Shown piece after piece: positions 9,431-17,922 of a stretch of DNA of 64,000 nucleotides. Within the stretch, counting starts at the first letter, position 1. Each line of letters begins with the position of its first letter. The stretch lies in assembly GCF_028606985.1 (NCBI RefSeq), contig NZ_CP117416.1:1030001-1094000 (forward strand), read 5' to 3'. The notes below the pieces were generated by a model. It was not told the origin of the DNA. It made no database searches and saw only the letters and a program-made list of their open reading frames with translations. Both the position numbers and the translations under genes were made by a program. This stretch comes from Paenibacillus kyungheensis (lineage in GTDB: Bacteria; Bacillota; Bacilli; Paenibacillales; Paenibacillaceae).

Positions 9431-10111
9431 TTATAGCACCTCCGGTAATATGGAGCTTGCTTTAGTTAAAGCTTGCAACGCATCAGGAATACGCCAACTG
9501 CTTCGATCACGCGGACCGACTCGATTAGAGATTGCACGAATTTCTAGAACTGGCAGATGAAAGTAATGAGCAGCCAGCGCTACACCATAACCTTCCATTC
9601 CTTCAGCCGAAGCACCTGGAATACGCTCAGCTAACCTGGCTGTTGATTCAGCCGAACCGGTAGTGGTAGATACAGTTAATACCGGGCCAATATGCACAGC
9701 AAGACCTTTTAATTGAATCGCTGAAGCAAGACTTCCATTATAGACAGTATCCGCCTGAATAACAGAAGAACCGAATCCCAATTCATCTACCGAAAGAAAT
9801 CTATGATCCGGTGTCTCTGAACCGAGGTCTGCTGCAATCATCTGACTCGCAAGTACAATCGAACCGATCTCTGCATAGCCACTGAATCCACCACCAATAC
9901 CTGCACTAATCACCATATCAAAAGATTCTTTAGCAAGAATCGAAGTTGTTCGCGCTGCTGCTGAAGCAGGGCCTACACCAGCTAATTGCACACTAAAGCG
10001 GTCTTCACCCCGTGCAGACAATCCTTGCAGAACAGCTTCACGCTCCGCTTCAACAGCTGTCATAATCAATATTCGTTTAGAGGACGAATGAGAATGAATC
10101 GAAGTATTCAT
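9431..10111 (-). CDS. mqnB: Futalosine hydrolase
   Basis: A 226-aa nucleoside phosphorylase-fold enzyme that removes the base from futalosine, giving dehypoxanthinyl futalosine. Motifs include SAGIGGGFSG (nucleoside pocket), MEGYGVALAAH (the Met-Glu ribose-binding pair) and EIRAISNRVGPRDRSSW near the C-terminus (catalytic Asp). I take the ATG at 10111, preceded by AAGGAGAT, rather than the in-frame start at 10141. It forms a two-gene unit with mqnD. MqnB presence implies the MqnA/MqnB branch rather than direct MqnE deamination alone. Confidence 0.9.
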   Translation of the reverse strand: MNTSIHSHSSSKRILIMTAVEAEREAVLQGLSARGEDRFSVQLAGVGPASAAARTTSILAKESFDMVISAGIGGGFSGYAEIGSIVLASQMIAADLGSETPDHRFLSVDELGFGSSVIQADTVYNGSLASAIQLKGLAVHIGPVLTVSTTTGSAESTARLAERIPGASAEGMEGYGVALAAHYFHLPVLEIRAISNRVGPRDRSSWRIPDALQALTKASSILPEVL

Positions 10112-10560
10112 AGATTGTATCTCCTTATGGTTTACAAGCATTTCATTACAAGCTACTTTCTAACGTTACTCTCATTAAGCTATAAAGTAAAGTCAGCTCT
10201 AAAGGATAACATCATTATCAATCACCAGAAATAAGAAGCAAAAGAATCATTCAAACACCAAAATAGTATCATTCTAGCAATAACAGGAGCACACATTATT
10301 TAGCTGCAAATAAACTACAAATATAATATGTAATTAAATTAATATGAATTATGTATGAATAGAAATAATAGATCACCACATAAAAGGGAAAAGATGCTTA
10401 CTTTAAAAAGGGATTGGGTAAATATGATTCATTCAATTTTATAATACATTATTTTGTGATAAGTCGTTGCAACACATCATGGCAGGATCAATTTAGAAGT
10501 AGCTTATTGCATCATACAACTAGACTATTTAGGACTAATTTTAAGGTAGAGGTGAACAGG
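10112..10560 (+). other. Intergenic region between mqnB and fdhA
   Basis: A 449-bp A+T-rich divergent promoter region. It holds a TATAAT at 10322-10327 that could be a -10 element for fdhA, without a convincing -35. The open frame extending upstream of fdhA to 10414 lacks a ribosome binding site and is not taken as coding. No RNA gene or riboswitch was recognised. Confidence 0.4.
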
Positions 10561-13557
10561 ATGATGAAGACAGGCCATACAGAACAGATCGTGATTGAAG
10601 TAAACGGACAATCGGTCGTTACAGAACCAGGTATAACTATCGTGCAAGCAGCCAAAGGACAAGACGAATTTTATATTCCGCAAATTTGTTATAACGAGCA
10701 ACTAGGAGCAATCGAGACATGTGATACATGTATGGTAGAAGTGAACGGAGAATTGGTTCGCGGATGTAGCACGGTAGTTAGTCCAGGCATGCAAATCTCT
10801 ACAGAATCTTCACTGGTCAAAGCAGCACAGCAAGAATCGATGTCACGTATTCTCAAAAATCATGAACTGTATTGTACGGTCTGCGATAACAATAATGGAA
10901 ATTGTGTCGTTCATAACACAACAGAAAAATTAGGGATCGAACATCAGACTTATCCTTTTCAACCCAAACCTTATCAAATTGATAACACCAATCCTTTTTA
11001 TAGATATGATCCAGATCAATGTATTTTATGTGGACGCTGTGTAGAAGCTTGTCAGGATCTTCAAGTCAATGAGACATTAACGATCGATTGGAGTCGTGAT
11101 CAGCCGCGGGTCATCTGGGATGATGATGTGCCTGTTGATCAGTCTTCGTGTGTATCGTGCGGACATTGTGTTACAGTATGCCCTTGTAATGCGTTGATGG
11201 AGACTACGATGGTCGGTGAAGCTGGATTCCTAACAGGTATTGATAATCAAGTGATGGAACCGATGATTGAACTGACCAAAGAAATCGAACCGGGATACCG
11301 AGAAATATTTAAAGTATCAGAGATCGAAGCTTCTATGCGTAGTTCGCGGATCAAACGTACCAAAACCGTCTGCACATATTGTGGAGTTGGCTGTAGCTTT
11401 GAAGTATGGACTAAAGGGCGCGATATTCTCAAAATCGAACCTTCAATCGATGCACCGGTGAATGGAATTTCGACATGTATTAAAGGTAAATGGGGTTGGG
11501 ATTTTGTAAATAGTGAAGAACGCCTGACCAAACCTTTGATCCGTAAAGGTGATCGATTTGTCGAATCAAGCTGGGAAGAAGCGCTTAATCTGATCGCTGG
11601 CAAATTAGGCAGTATTCGTGATGAGTATGGAGCGGATTCGATTGGTTATATTGCTTCATCGAAATGTTCTAATGAAGAAAATTATATTTTTCAAAAATTT
11701 GTACGCTCTATTATGGGCACGAATAATGTGGATAACTGTTCTCGCTATTGTCAGTCTCCAGCTACATCGGGACTGATGCGTACCGTAGGTATGGGTGGAG
11801 ATAGTGGTACGATCGAAGATATTCAGCAAGCAGATCTAGTTATGATTGTAGGAGCGAACCCTGCTGAATCCCATCCGGTCTTAGCTACAAGAGTGAAGAG
11901 AGCACATAAACTGCATGGTCAAAAACTGATCGTATCCGATCTACGCAAAAATGAAATGGCAGAACGTGCAGATATTCATTTACATCCAAGTCCTGGTTCT
12001 GATCTGGTCTGGGTATCTGCGGTTACCAAATATATTATCGATCAAGGCTGGGAAGATAACGGATTTTTAACAGCTCGTGTCGATGGATACGAAGAGTTCC
12101 GTCAATCACTCGATCAGTATACATTAGAATATGCAGAGCAAGTATCCGGTATCTCACAAGCCGAATTGATTGCTACCGCTGAAATGATTCATCAAGCCAA
12201 ATCGGTATGTGTGTTGTGGGCAATGGGTGTAACTCAACATCGCGGTGGAACAGATACATCTACAGCGCTATGTAATCTGTTGTTAACTACAGGTAATTTC
12301 GGTCGTCCGGGCACAGGAGCTTATCCTTTGCGTGGTCATAACAATGTACAGGGCGCTTGTGATTTTGGAACGATGCCGAATTTCTTCCCCGGGTATGAAA
12401 AAGTATCAGATGATGATGTGCGTCATCGTTATGAGCAAGCATGGGGCGTTCAGCTTCCTGTAGAACCTGGATATGACAATCATCAGATGGTCGATGCGAT
12501 CGAAGAAGGTAAGCTGAAAGCTATGTATCTATTTGGTGAAGATATGGCATTGGTCGATTCTAATTCTAACTTTGTCGCAGAGATGTTAGGCAAGCTGGAC
12601 TTTTTCGTTGTACAGGATATTTTCTTCTCCAATACAGCTCAATATGCTGATGTGATTTTGCCAGCTTCTCCAAGTCTTGAAAAAGACGGTACATTTACCA
12701 ATACCGAGCGCCGTATTCAGCGGTTCCATGAAGTGCTTGCCCCTCTAGGTGATTCCAAGCCAGACTGGCGCATTATTCAAGATGTTGCTAATGCTTTGGG
12801 AGCGCAGTGGAATTATACTCATCCGAGCGAAATTATGGCAGAAGCAGCGAGTCTAGCACCTTTATTTGCAGGTGTTCATTATGATCTGTTAGAAGGCTGG
12901 AATAGTCAATTGTGGCCTGTGCATCCGAACGGAACCAGTACACATTTGTTGTATGAAGAAGAGTTCCATTTCCCTAACGGTAAAGCAAAATTATATCCGG
13001 TAGAATGGACACAACCGTATGAGCCAGAAGCGATGTATGATCTACATTTGAATAACGGACGGTTATTAGAACATTTCCATGAAGGCAATATGACGTACAA
13101 AGCTGAGGGAATTCGCCATAAAGTGCCTGGCACATGGCTAGAAGTCTCACCAGAATTGGCAGCAGAGCGAGGAGTACAAGACGGTAGCAAAGTTCGATTG
13201 ATTTCTCCTTTTGGTAAAGTGAAATTGTCGGTACTGGTAACGGATCGGGTGAAAGGCAAAGAATTGTATTTGCCGATGAATACATCTAATGAACATGAAG
13301 CCATCAACCGCTTAACCAGTAGTTATACCGATAAAGTTACCCATACGCCAAGTTACAAAGAAATCAATGTGATGATGGAAGTGTTGGTAGATGAAGTAGA
13401 GCATCAGGTGTCGCCTTTGCCTCAGGTCAACCCACGCTTCGCTACACGCCGTCCTCAGATCAGTGTACGAGTCGAAGATAAGTGGAATCGATCAGACTAT
13501 GAACCGATTGCTACAACGATCCAGAAGGAGCGTGAGTCTCATGGCGAGACCTATTAA
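10561..13557 (+). CDS. Formate dehydrogenase, molybdopterin subunit with N-terminal ferredoxin domains
   Basis: A 998-aa protein from ATG 10561, preceded by AGAGGTGA. Domains in order: a 2Fe-2S ferredoxin (C43, C54, C57, C69); a His-Cys-Cys NuoG-like cluster region near 110-125; two 4Fe-4S motifs (CILCGRCVEAC at 154-164 and CVSCGHCVTVCPC from 197); then the molybdopterin oxidoreductase with CTYCGVGC at 271-278; and a C-terminal molydopterin-dinucleotide-binding domain. The metal-ligand position is Cys397 (SRYCQSP), a cysteine rather than selenocysteine, followed by Gln where many formate dehydrogenases have His. The layout matches the cytosolic YjgC/YrhE type of Bacillus, which oxidises formate with an electron acceptor not settled here. 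The next gene overlaps by 17 bp and encodes the usual DUF1641 partner. Confidence 0.88.
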   Translation: MMKTGHTEQIVIEVNGQSVVTEPGITIVQAAKGQDEFYIPQICYNEQLGAIETCDTCMVEVNGELVRGCSTVVSPGMQISTESSLVKAAQQESMSRILKNHELYCTVCDNNNGNCVVHNTTEKLGIEHQTYPFQPKPYQIDNTNPFYRYDPDQCILCGRCVEACQDLQVNETLTIDWSRDQPRVIWDDDVPVDQSSCVSCGHCVTVCPCNALMETTMVGEAGFLTGIDNQVMEPMIELTKEIEPGYREIFKVSEIEASMRSSRIKRTKTVCTYCGVGCSFEVWTKGRDILKIEPSIDAPVNGISTCIKGKWGWDFVNSEERLTKPLIRKGDRFVESSWEEALNLIAGKLGSIRDEYGADSIGYIASSKCSNEENYIFQKFVRSIMGTNNVDNCSRYCQSPATSGLMRTVGMGGDSGTIEDIQQADLVMIVGANPAESHPVLATRVKRAHKLHGQKLIVSDLRKNEMAERADIHLHPSPGSDLVWVSAVTKYIIDQGWEDNGFLTARVDGYEEFRQSLDQYTLEYAEQVSGISQAELIATAEMIHQAKSVCVLWAMGVTQHRGGTDTSTALCNLLLTTGNFGRPGTGAYPLRGHNNVQGACDFGTMPNFFPGYEKVSDDDVRHRYEQAWGVQLPVEPGYDNHQMVDAIEEGKLKAMYLFGEDMALVDSNSNFVAEMLGKLDFFVVQDIFFSNTAQYADVILPASPSLEKDGTFTNTERRIQRFHEVLAPLGDSKPDWRIIQDVANALGAQWNYTHPSEIMAEAASLAPLFAGVHYDLLEGWNSQLWPVHPNGTSTHLLYEEEFHFPNGKAKLYPVEWTQPYEPEAMYDLHLNNGRLLEHFHEGNMTYKAEGIRHKVPGTWLEVSPELAAERGVQDGSKVRLISPFGKVKLSVLVTDRVKGKELYLPMNTSNEHEAINRLTSSYTDKVTHTPSYKEINVMMEVLVDEVEHQVSPLPQVNPRFATRRPQISVRVEDKWNRSDYEPIATTIQKERESHGETY

Positions 13558-14110
13558 GCAGATAGAACGTCATATTCCGACAGAAGCGGAGCTTCAAGCT
13601 CAATCACTAGGTCTATTAATCAAAGCATTAACAGACAATACAGAATCAATCTTGAAAATGCTAGAGATTGTTAAAGAACTGGATCGAGCAGGCGTACTGG
13701 ATATTGCAGATGCTGCGCTCAAAAATAGAATTCCAATCAGTGCGATAGGCATCGATATGATCGAAGGGATGAATTTGCCCCCATTGATCAAAAATGCGTT
13801 TACGCTTATTCAAGTATTAGGTAAGCTTGATCCAAAAGAACTAGAAAAGCTAATCAAAGCTTTAGGAGCAGGATTAGATCATCTAGGAGACCTACATTCT
13901 GATTCTTCACAGAAATTGTATGAGAATGATAAGCCTTCCAAAGTCGGGAAAAAGAATAGTCATGCTGATGATCATCCGCCAGGTATGATTGGATTGCTCG
14001 GAATGATGCGCGATCCTGATGTTAGATCTTCACTATCGGTAGGATTACAGTTTCTCAAAGCAATGGGCGGGGAATTGAGCAAAAAAGAACCTCCTCAAAG
14101 CTCACAATGA
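13541..14110 (+). CDS. DUF1641 protein, formate dehydrogenase partner
   Basis: A 189-aa protein. I choose ATG 13541 (AAGGAG eight bases upstream) over the longer frame start at 13463 because the upstream residues are only the antisense-frame reading of fdhA. It has two segments typical of DUF1641: helices with LIKALTDNTESILKMLEIVK and a C-terminal GLLGMMRDPDVRSSLSVGLQFLK motif, linked by a charged region. YrhD and YjgD-like proteins of this family sit directly after formate dehydrogenase genes in Bacilli and are presumed accessory. The 17-bp overlap with fdhA implies coupling. The precise role is unknown. Confidence 0.8.
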   Translation: MARPIKQIERHIPTEAELQAQSLGLLIKALTDNTESILKMLEIVKELDRAGVLDIADAALKNRIPISAIGIDMIEGMNLPPLIKNAFTLIQVLGKLDPKELEKLIKALGAGLDHLGDLHSDSSQKLYENDKPSKVGKKNSHADDHPPGMIGLLGMMRDPDVRSSLSVGLQFLKAMGGELSKKEPPQSSQ

Positions 14111-14168
14111 TTAGAATGCAGTGTATGTTAGTCATAGAATTGCTGTAAATACAAATAATAAATCCAAT

Positions 14169-14213
14169 CAAAAAAGCGAGAAAGATCATTTATATGATCT
14201 TTCTCGCTTTTTG
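14169..14213 (+). terminator. Bidirectional terminator between fdh operon and transglutaminase gene
   Basis: AAAAAAGCGAGAAAGATCAT pairs with ATGATCTTTCTCGCTTTTT around a short loop, with T runs in both directions. It serves the converging genes on both sides. Confidence 0.9.
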
Positions 14214-14259
14214 AGTTGTGTATGAATATGCAAATATAATGAATATTTGAAATGTGAGA

Positions 14260-15072
14260 TTAGTAAGTTTTAACAGCTTTGTATGCAGCAGCATCTTTAG
14301 CTAATGTTGTTGTTTTACCGCTTTGTTTTAAAGTAGCATCAACTGTAGTATCTACTGTTACCCATTGACCATTCAATAAAACTTCGTTCCAAGCATGGTA
14401 TTCTTTAACATTTGTAGAAGTACCCATTACCAATTTTGTAGGAACGCCTACGCTACGAAGCATTGCTGCATTTAGAGAAGCGTAATCGTAGCAAATGCCT
14501 TTGTTAGATACTAATGTAGTTGCAGCATCTGGTACATATACAGCAGGCAATGCACTAGCAAATTTATAATCGTATTTTACATTAGTAGTAATATAATCGT
14601 AGATAGCTTGTGCTTTTTCTGTATCTGTTGTTGCATTTTTAGTCAATTGTTGTGCTTTGCTGATAAGAGCAGTAGCATTTTTCCAATCTACATTTTGAGT
14701 GGAAGCAAGATAGACAGCATTTTCGTTGTTAAGGTTCATTTCAAGAGAATCACCTTGGACTTTTTTGTAGCTGTTACCTGATGTGTTCTCAAGAATAGTT
14801 ACATTATATGTTCCGTTACCTAATTGTAAAGGGAAAGAAGAATCAGTTTGAGTTGAGTTAAGATCGTAAGTGTAGTTCACATCGTTTTTGCTAATCATCA
14901 ATTTAGTACGAGTGTGACTTGGTGCATTATAATGAACGGCGATAAAGCCTTCACTTACAGTTGAAGTGTCTAACCAAGAGTCAGTAGCAGGAGGTGTAGC
15001 TGCATAAGTATGCGTCGGAGCGAAAGAGATAAGAGTGAATGCTGTCAAGCAAGTTAGCAAAAGTTTTTTCAT
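14260..15072 (-). CDS. Secreted transglutaminase-like domain protein
   Basis: A 270-aa protein with a clear signal peptide (residues 1-25, ending TYA-AT). The N-terminal part, about 30-125, is a beta-rich region without a recognised name. The transglutaminase-like core follows with the full papain-type triad: Cys194 (NKGICYDYASLNAAMLRSVG), His226 (EYHAWNEV) and Asp241 (WVTVDTTVDA). Bacterial proteins of this kind are proteases or crosslinkers; the substrate is not known. Two near-identical c-di-GMP-I riboswitch aptamers lie upstream, the nearer one ending next to the ribosome binding site (AAAGGAA). So expression is probably set by c-di-GMP. The adjacent sortase is under the same type of control. 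Confidence 0.85.
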   Translation of the reverse strand: MKKLLLTCLTAFTLISFAPTHTYAATPPATDSWLDTSTVSEGFIAVHYNAPSHTRTKLMISKNDVNYTYDLNSTQTDSSFPLQLGNGTYNVTILENTSGNSYKKVQGDSLEMNLNNENAVYLASTQNVDWKNATALISKAQQLTKNATTDTEKAQAIYDYITTNVKYDYKFASALPAVYVPDAATTLVSNKGICYDYASLNAAMLRSVGVPTKLVMGTSTNVKEYHAWNEVLLNGQWVTVDTTVDATLKQSGKTTTLAKDAAAYKAVKTY

Positions 15073-15083
15073 GATTAGTATTC

Positions 15084-15163
15084 CTTTCGGTAGCTGGCTG
15101 CCATGTGGTCAAGGCCCTTTAGCTTTGCGTCCCAGTCTTTCGACAGGTTTGCCGTTATCGTTT
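15084..15163 (-). promoter_or_regulatory. Cyclic-di-GMP-I riboswitch (GEMM-I), copy 1, next to the transglutaminase start
   Basis: On the minus strand the conserved core is visible: GGCAAACC, a stem capped by a GAAA tetraloop (CCTGTC-GAAA-GACTGG), GACGCAAAGC, GGGCCTT, and GCCAGCTACCG closing the aptamer. This is the Vc2-like GEMM-I pattern. The aptamer ends only 12-15 bases before the start codon, and AAAGGAA directly follows its last stem. Control is therefore more likely at translation initiation than at termination. The direction (on or off) is not evident. Confidence 0.88.
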
Positions 15164-15306
15164 GAATTTTAGTTTAAATTTGCATATATGACATAAAAAG
15201 GATATTTAGTGTATAGAAAAAAGCTTCTTCATTCGGTGGCTGGCTGCCAACCCCATAAGAGGTAAGGCCCTTTAGCTTTGCGTCCCAGTCTTTCGACAGG
15301 TTTGCC
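15111..15306. repeat. 43-nt perfect direct repeat (riboswitch cores)
   Basis: 15111-15153 and 15264-15306 are identical over 43 nt, at an offset of 153 bp. They are the cores of the two tandem c-di-GMP aptamers and point to a recent local duplication or gene conversion. Confidence 0.95.
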
Positions 15307-15326
15307 ATTATCGTGCAGAAGCTTTT
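15217..15326 (-). promoter_or_regulatory. Cyclic-di-GMP-I riboswitch (GEMM-I), copy 2, with enclosing terminator-like stem
   Basis: A second aptamer 153 bp upstream of copy 1, with the same GGCAAACC, GAAA-capped stem, GACGCAAAGC and GCCAGCCACCG elements. A 43-nt core (15264-15306) is identical to that of copy 1 (15111-15153). Flanking it, AAAAGCTTCT (15326-15317 on the minus strand) pairs perfectly with AGAAGCTTTT (15228-15219), and a run of U follows. So the aptamer sits inside the loop of a terminator-like stem. Ligand binding would favour that stem, which suggests an off-switch at transcription (inference). Confidence 0.85.
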
Positions 15327-15406
15327 ATGGTTAAGTGTCTAAGTTCCTAAACCTTAAAAGTTACTGGTTGTTCATATTTACTATAATATCATTAAATTGA
15401 GAAAAA

Positions 15407-16051
15407 TCAACTAGAAATATTTGTCGATATTCGTTCAGCATGGATAATAAGTCTATGAGTCGGATTAACTAGAGGATCGCAAGTCACTAACGTGATTTCT
15501 TCACGATTAGGGTGACTTTCTAATACTGATACGTCAGTAGGTTCCACTATACTTATATTATCGGCTTTATATTCGAAAACTTTACCCCTAGACTCAATTT
15601 TCACAATATCGCCAATTTTGACCTCATTTAATCGATTAAATAATCGTCCATATTTGTGAGCTCGATGCGCAGCAATTGCGAAGTTGCCTGCTTGACCTAA
15701 TTGATCTGTTTCAGAAATGTGTACAGCTGCACTACGCATATTATCGCGTGTTGCTCCTTCGACAATCGGTAATTTTACATCAATCTTATCAATAGTAATA
15801 ATCCCTAAAATATCACCTTGTACTGGTGCTGGAGCAGAAGTAGACTGTTCACTTTCTTCATTTAAAAGATGATTTACTTTGGCATATCCACTTTTTAAAT
15901 TCGCAGGTTGAGCAGTAGACGGTGCGATTGCTTCACTTTCAGCTTCATTTAATAAGCGATCTTGTTGCCAATCGGCATACCATTCACTGACTTGCGGATA
16001 AGCTAGAATCATAATGCCTAGCAGAATAAATAAATAAGACCACTTTTTCAT
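15407..16051 (-). CDS. Class D sortase
   Basis: A 214-aa membrane-bound transpeptidase. I use ATG 16051 (GGAG eight bases upstream) rather than GTG 16060. One N-terminal membrane helix (about 3-20) is followed by a linker, then the sortase barrel. The catalytic triad is His129 (AAHRAHKYGRLF), Cys191 (TLVTCDP) and Arg200 (THRLIIHAE). The LVTCDP motif and short N-anchor fit class D. It would cleave an LPxT-like signal and attach proteins to the wall. No obvious substrate with a sorting signal is seen in the window. A c-di-GMP-I riboswitch with a terminator lies in its leader. It is transcribed toward the transglutaminase gene, and both are under c-di-GMP aptamers. Confidence 0.9.
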   Translation of the reverse strand: MKKWSYLFILLGIMILAYPQVSEWYADWQQDRLLNEAESEAIAPSTAQPANLKSGYAKVNHLLNEESEQSTSAPAPVQGDILGIITIDKIDVKLPIVEGATRDNMRSAAVHISETDQLGQAGNFAIAAHRAHKYGRLFNRLNEVKIGDIVKIESRGKVFEYKADNISIVEPTDVSVLESHPNREEITLVTCDPLVNPTHRLIIHAERISTNISS

Positions 16052-16083
16052 AGTTATCACTCCGTATCTCTTGTTGTATACGA

Positions 16084-16118
16084 TAAAAAAACAGAAAAAC
16101 CCCGATCATTGTTCGGGG
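16084..16118 (-). terminator. Riboswitch expression platform: terminator before the sortase gene
   Basis: On the minus strand CCCCGA pairs with TCGGGG around a 7-nt loop (16100-16118), then TTTTT and a second run of seven T. It lies directly after the riboswitch aptamer and 30-60 bases before the sortase start, so it can act as the regulated terminator. Confidence 0.85.
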
Positions 16119-16210
16119 CGGTAGGACAATCAATAAAGTATATTCGATCTATACTTGTTAGACTCCACACTTTGCGTCCTATTCTTTCGAATAGTTTGCT
16201 TTTCTCCATA
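16119..16210 (-). promoter_or_regulatory. Cyclic-di-GMP-I riboswitch (GEMM-I), copy 3, upstream of sortase
   Basis: A more diverged aptamer: AGCAAACTATTC-GAAA-GAATAGGACGCAAAG (16198-16168 on the minus strand), then a GTCTAA stretch, a hairpin AAGTATA/TATACTT, and CCTACCG at its end, which overlaps the following terminator stem. The GAAA tetraloop, GACGCAAAG and terminal CTACCG match the GEMM-I consensus. Overlap between the aptamer's last stem and the CCCCGA arm suggests ligand binding competes with termination, which would give an on-switch (inference). Confidence 0.8.
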
Positions 16211-16400
16211 CATGAAATTGTCTGTTAAAGCTACAGCTAATAGTATCATTGATAGTATGCACAGTAAATAAGTAAGTGAGATAATAACACCAATAAAACA
16301 GCAAAATGTCTTAAAAAATAATAAATGATTGTTCAAACTAACGACATAACGAAATAATATATTTTTTGAGTTGGATAATGCTAGTGTGTAGATGCTCTGG

Positions 16401-17794
16401 TTAGGTATACGCATATGATAATCTTATATGTGATGTGGCTTCGTCTTCATATAAATAACCCGGATTAATTAAAATATTTGCCTGAATAGCGCGCTCAAAC
16501 AATAATTGCATAGGTACTGTAACAGTTAACTTTACCCAAATATAAAAGCCACCTGTCGGTATTTGCCAATCGGCTATATCGCTAAAATGTTGCTGTAATA
16601 GTTCAAGCATCTGATCACGACGCGTACGCAATTGCCCGCGTACCCATTGTATATGTGGTTCATGATAACCTTGAGCGAACCATTGGGTAGCAACATATTG
16701 AGAAAGATTGCTAGAACCGTAATCGGTCTGCATTTTGATATCGGCTAATCGTTCGATAACTGGTTCAGGTGCGATAACCCAACCTACTCGAAGCCCCGGA
16801 CTCATCATTTTGGACATACTTCCTAAATAGACGATATTACCATTGGAATCTTGTGATTTAAGCGGAGCAGGGGGAAGATCATCTAACCATAATTCACGAT
16901 ATACATCATCTTCAATAATAGGTAATCTCAATTCTTTGCATTGTTCAATAAGATCATTACGGCGTTGCTTAGACATCAATATACCTGTTGGATTATGAAA
17001 AGTAGGAATCGTATATAGTAATCCTGATTGATATTGAGCGACTGTGGCATGTAAAACCTTCAGATCAATCCCTTCTTTATCCAGAGAAACAGAATGAATA
17101 GGTATACCTGCCGATTGAAAGACTTGAATAGAACGAATATAAGATGGAGATTCAGCTACAATACTGGATGGGCGAGCGAGAAGTCCTACAGCTATTAATT
17201 GTAGAGCTTGAATAGATCCAGATACCCAGATACGATCAAAATAGAATCAGGGCTACAATGTATGCCCCATTGCTTTACATAATGAGCAATCTGCTGTCTT
17301 AATTCAAAATTGCCTTTTGGTTCTTCATACCCTAAAAACAGTTCAGACGGTGCTTGTTGTAAAATAGAAGATATTTGGCGATGAGGCATTAACTCTTTGC
17401 CTAATTCACCTGTGCCTGTACGAATCATTCCTTGAGCAAATTCAGCATGATTAATTTTTTGAATTGTTTTTAGATTGGGTTGATGGGTGCCGGCATTTAC
17501 ATAAGCTTGCCAATCTATCGTTTGCTGAGAAGCAGCAGCTATCAGGTTCCATGTGTTGTTGATTACAGTTGTGCCTCCACCTTTATTACCCTCTATAATG
17601 CCCCATGATTTTAATTCATCTAATGCGATCGTAATTGTACTACGATTTACTTCAAATACAGTAGCTAGTTGTCGCTGTGAAGGCAAGCGAGTCCCGATCG
17701 GCCATTCACCACTGACTATTTTATAACGAATATGTTGCTCGATTTGTCTATGTAAAGGTAAAGTGGATTGTCGATCAGGTTTCCAATAATTCAT
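16401..17794 (-). pseudogene. MocR-type GntR/aminotransferase regulator, frameshifted
   Basis: Two fragments on the minus strand in different frames together make a full MocR/PdxR-like protein. The N-terminal part starts at ATG 17794 (AAAGGAG upstream) and holds a GntR winged helix (about residues 8-75, LHRQIEQHIRYKIVSGEWPIG) and the start of the aminotransferase fold. It runs out of frame after ILIVSG near 17235. The C-terminal part continues in another frame, through SGSIQALQL, to 16401 and includes WKIVAPEP-like substrate-pocket and GGFYIWVKL motifs. The break is an 8-bp tandem duplication at 17218-17233. Removing one copy restores VSGSIQALQL, the expected family sequence. The gene is divergent from a LysE exporter, which it probably regulated. 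Confidence 0.88.
17218..17233. repeat. 8-bp perfect tandem duplication causing the frameshift
   Basis: CCAGATAC occurs twice in direct succession (17218-17225 and 17226-17233). It sits exactly at the frame break of the MocR gene; a single copy gives an intact frame. Such a duplication can arise, and revert, by replication slippage. Confidence 0.92.
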
Positions 17795-17922
17795 TGAGTG
17801 TACTCCTTTGTACAATAGATTGAATCCTATAGATTTGGTTGGGTTATATACTACACATTTGGCTGTACCTTTACTAGCCTATTCAAGATAGACTTAGATA
17901 TGCAAGTGAAAGGAGAACAGAT

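Noticed and set aside
10414-10560. In-frame extension of the formate dehydrogenase frame upstream of ATG 10561
   Set aside because: No ribosome binding site and not like the family N-terminus; AGAGGTGA sits just before 10561.
16130-16414. 94-aa minus-strand frame with a hydrophobic stretch overlapping the sortase leader
   Set aside because: Its 3' third lies in the c-di-GMP riboswitch and its start overlaps the end of the MocR gene. There is no ribosome binding site, so it is the leader read as protein.
17195-17260. Programmed frameshift in the MocR gene
   Set aside because: No slippery heptamer. The 8-bp tandem duplication explains the break completely.
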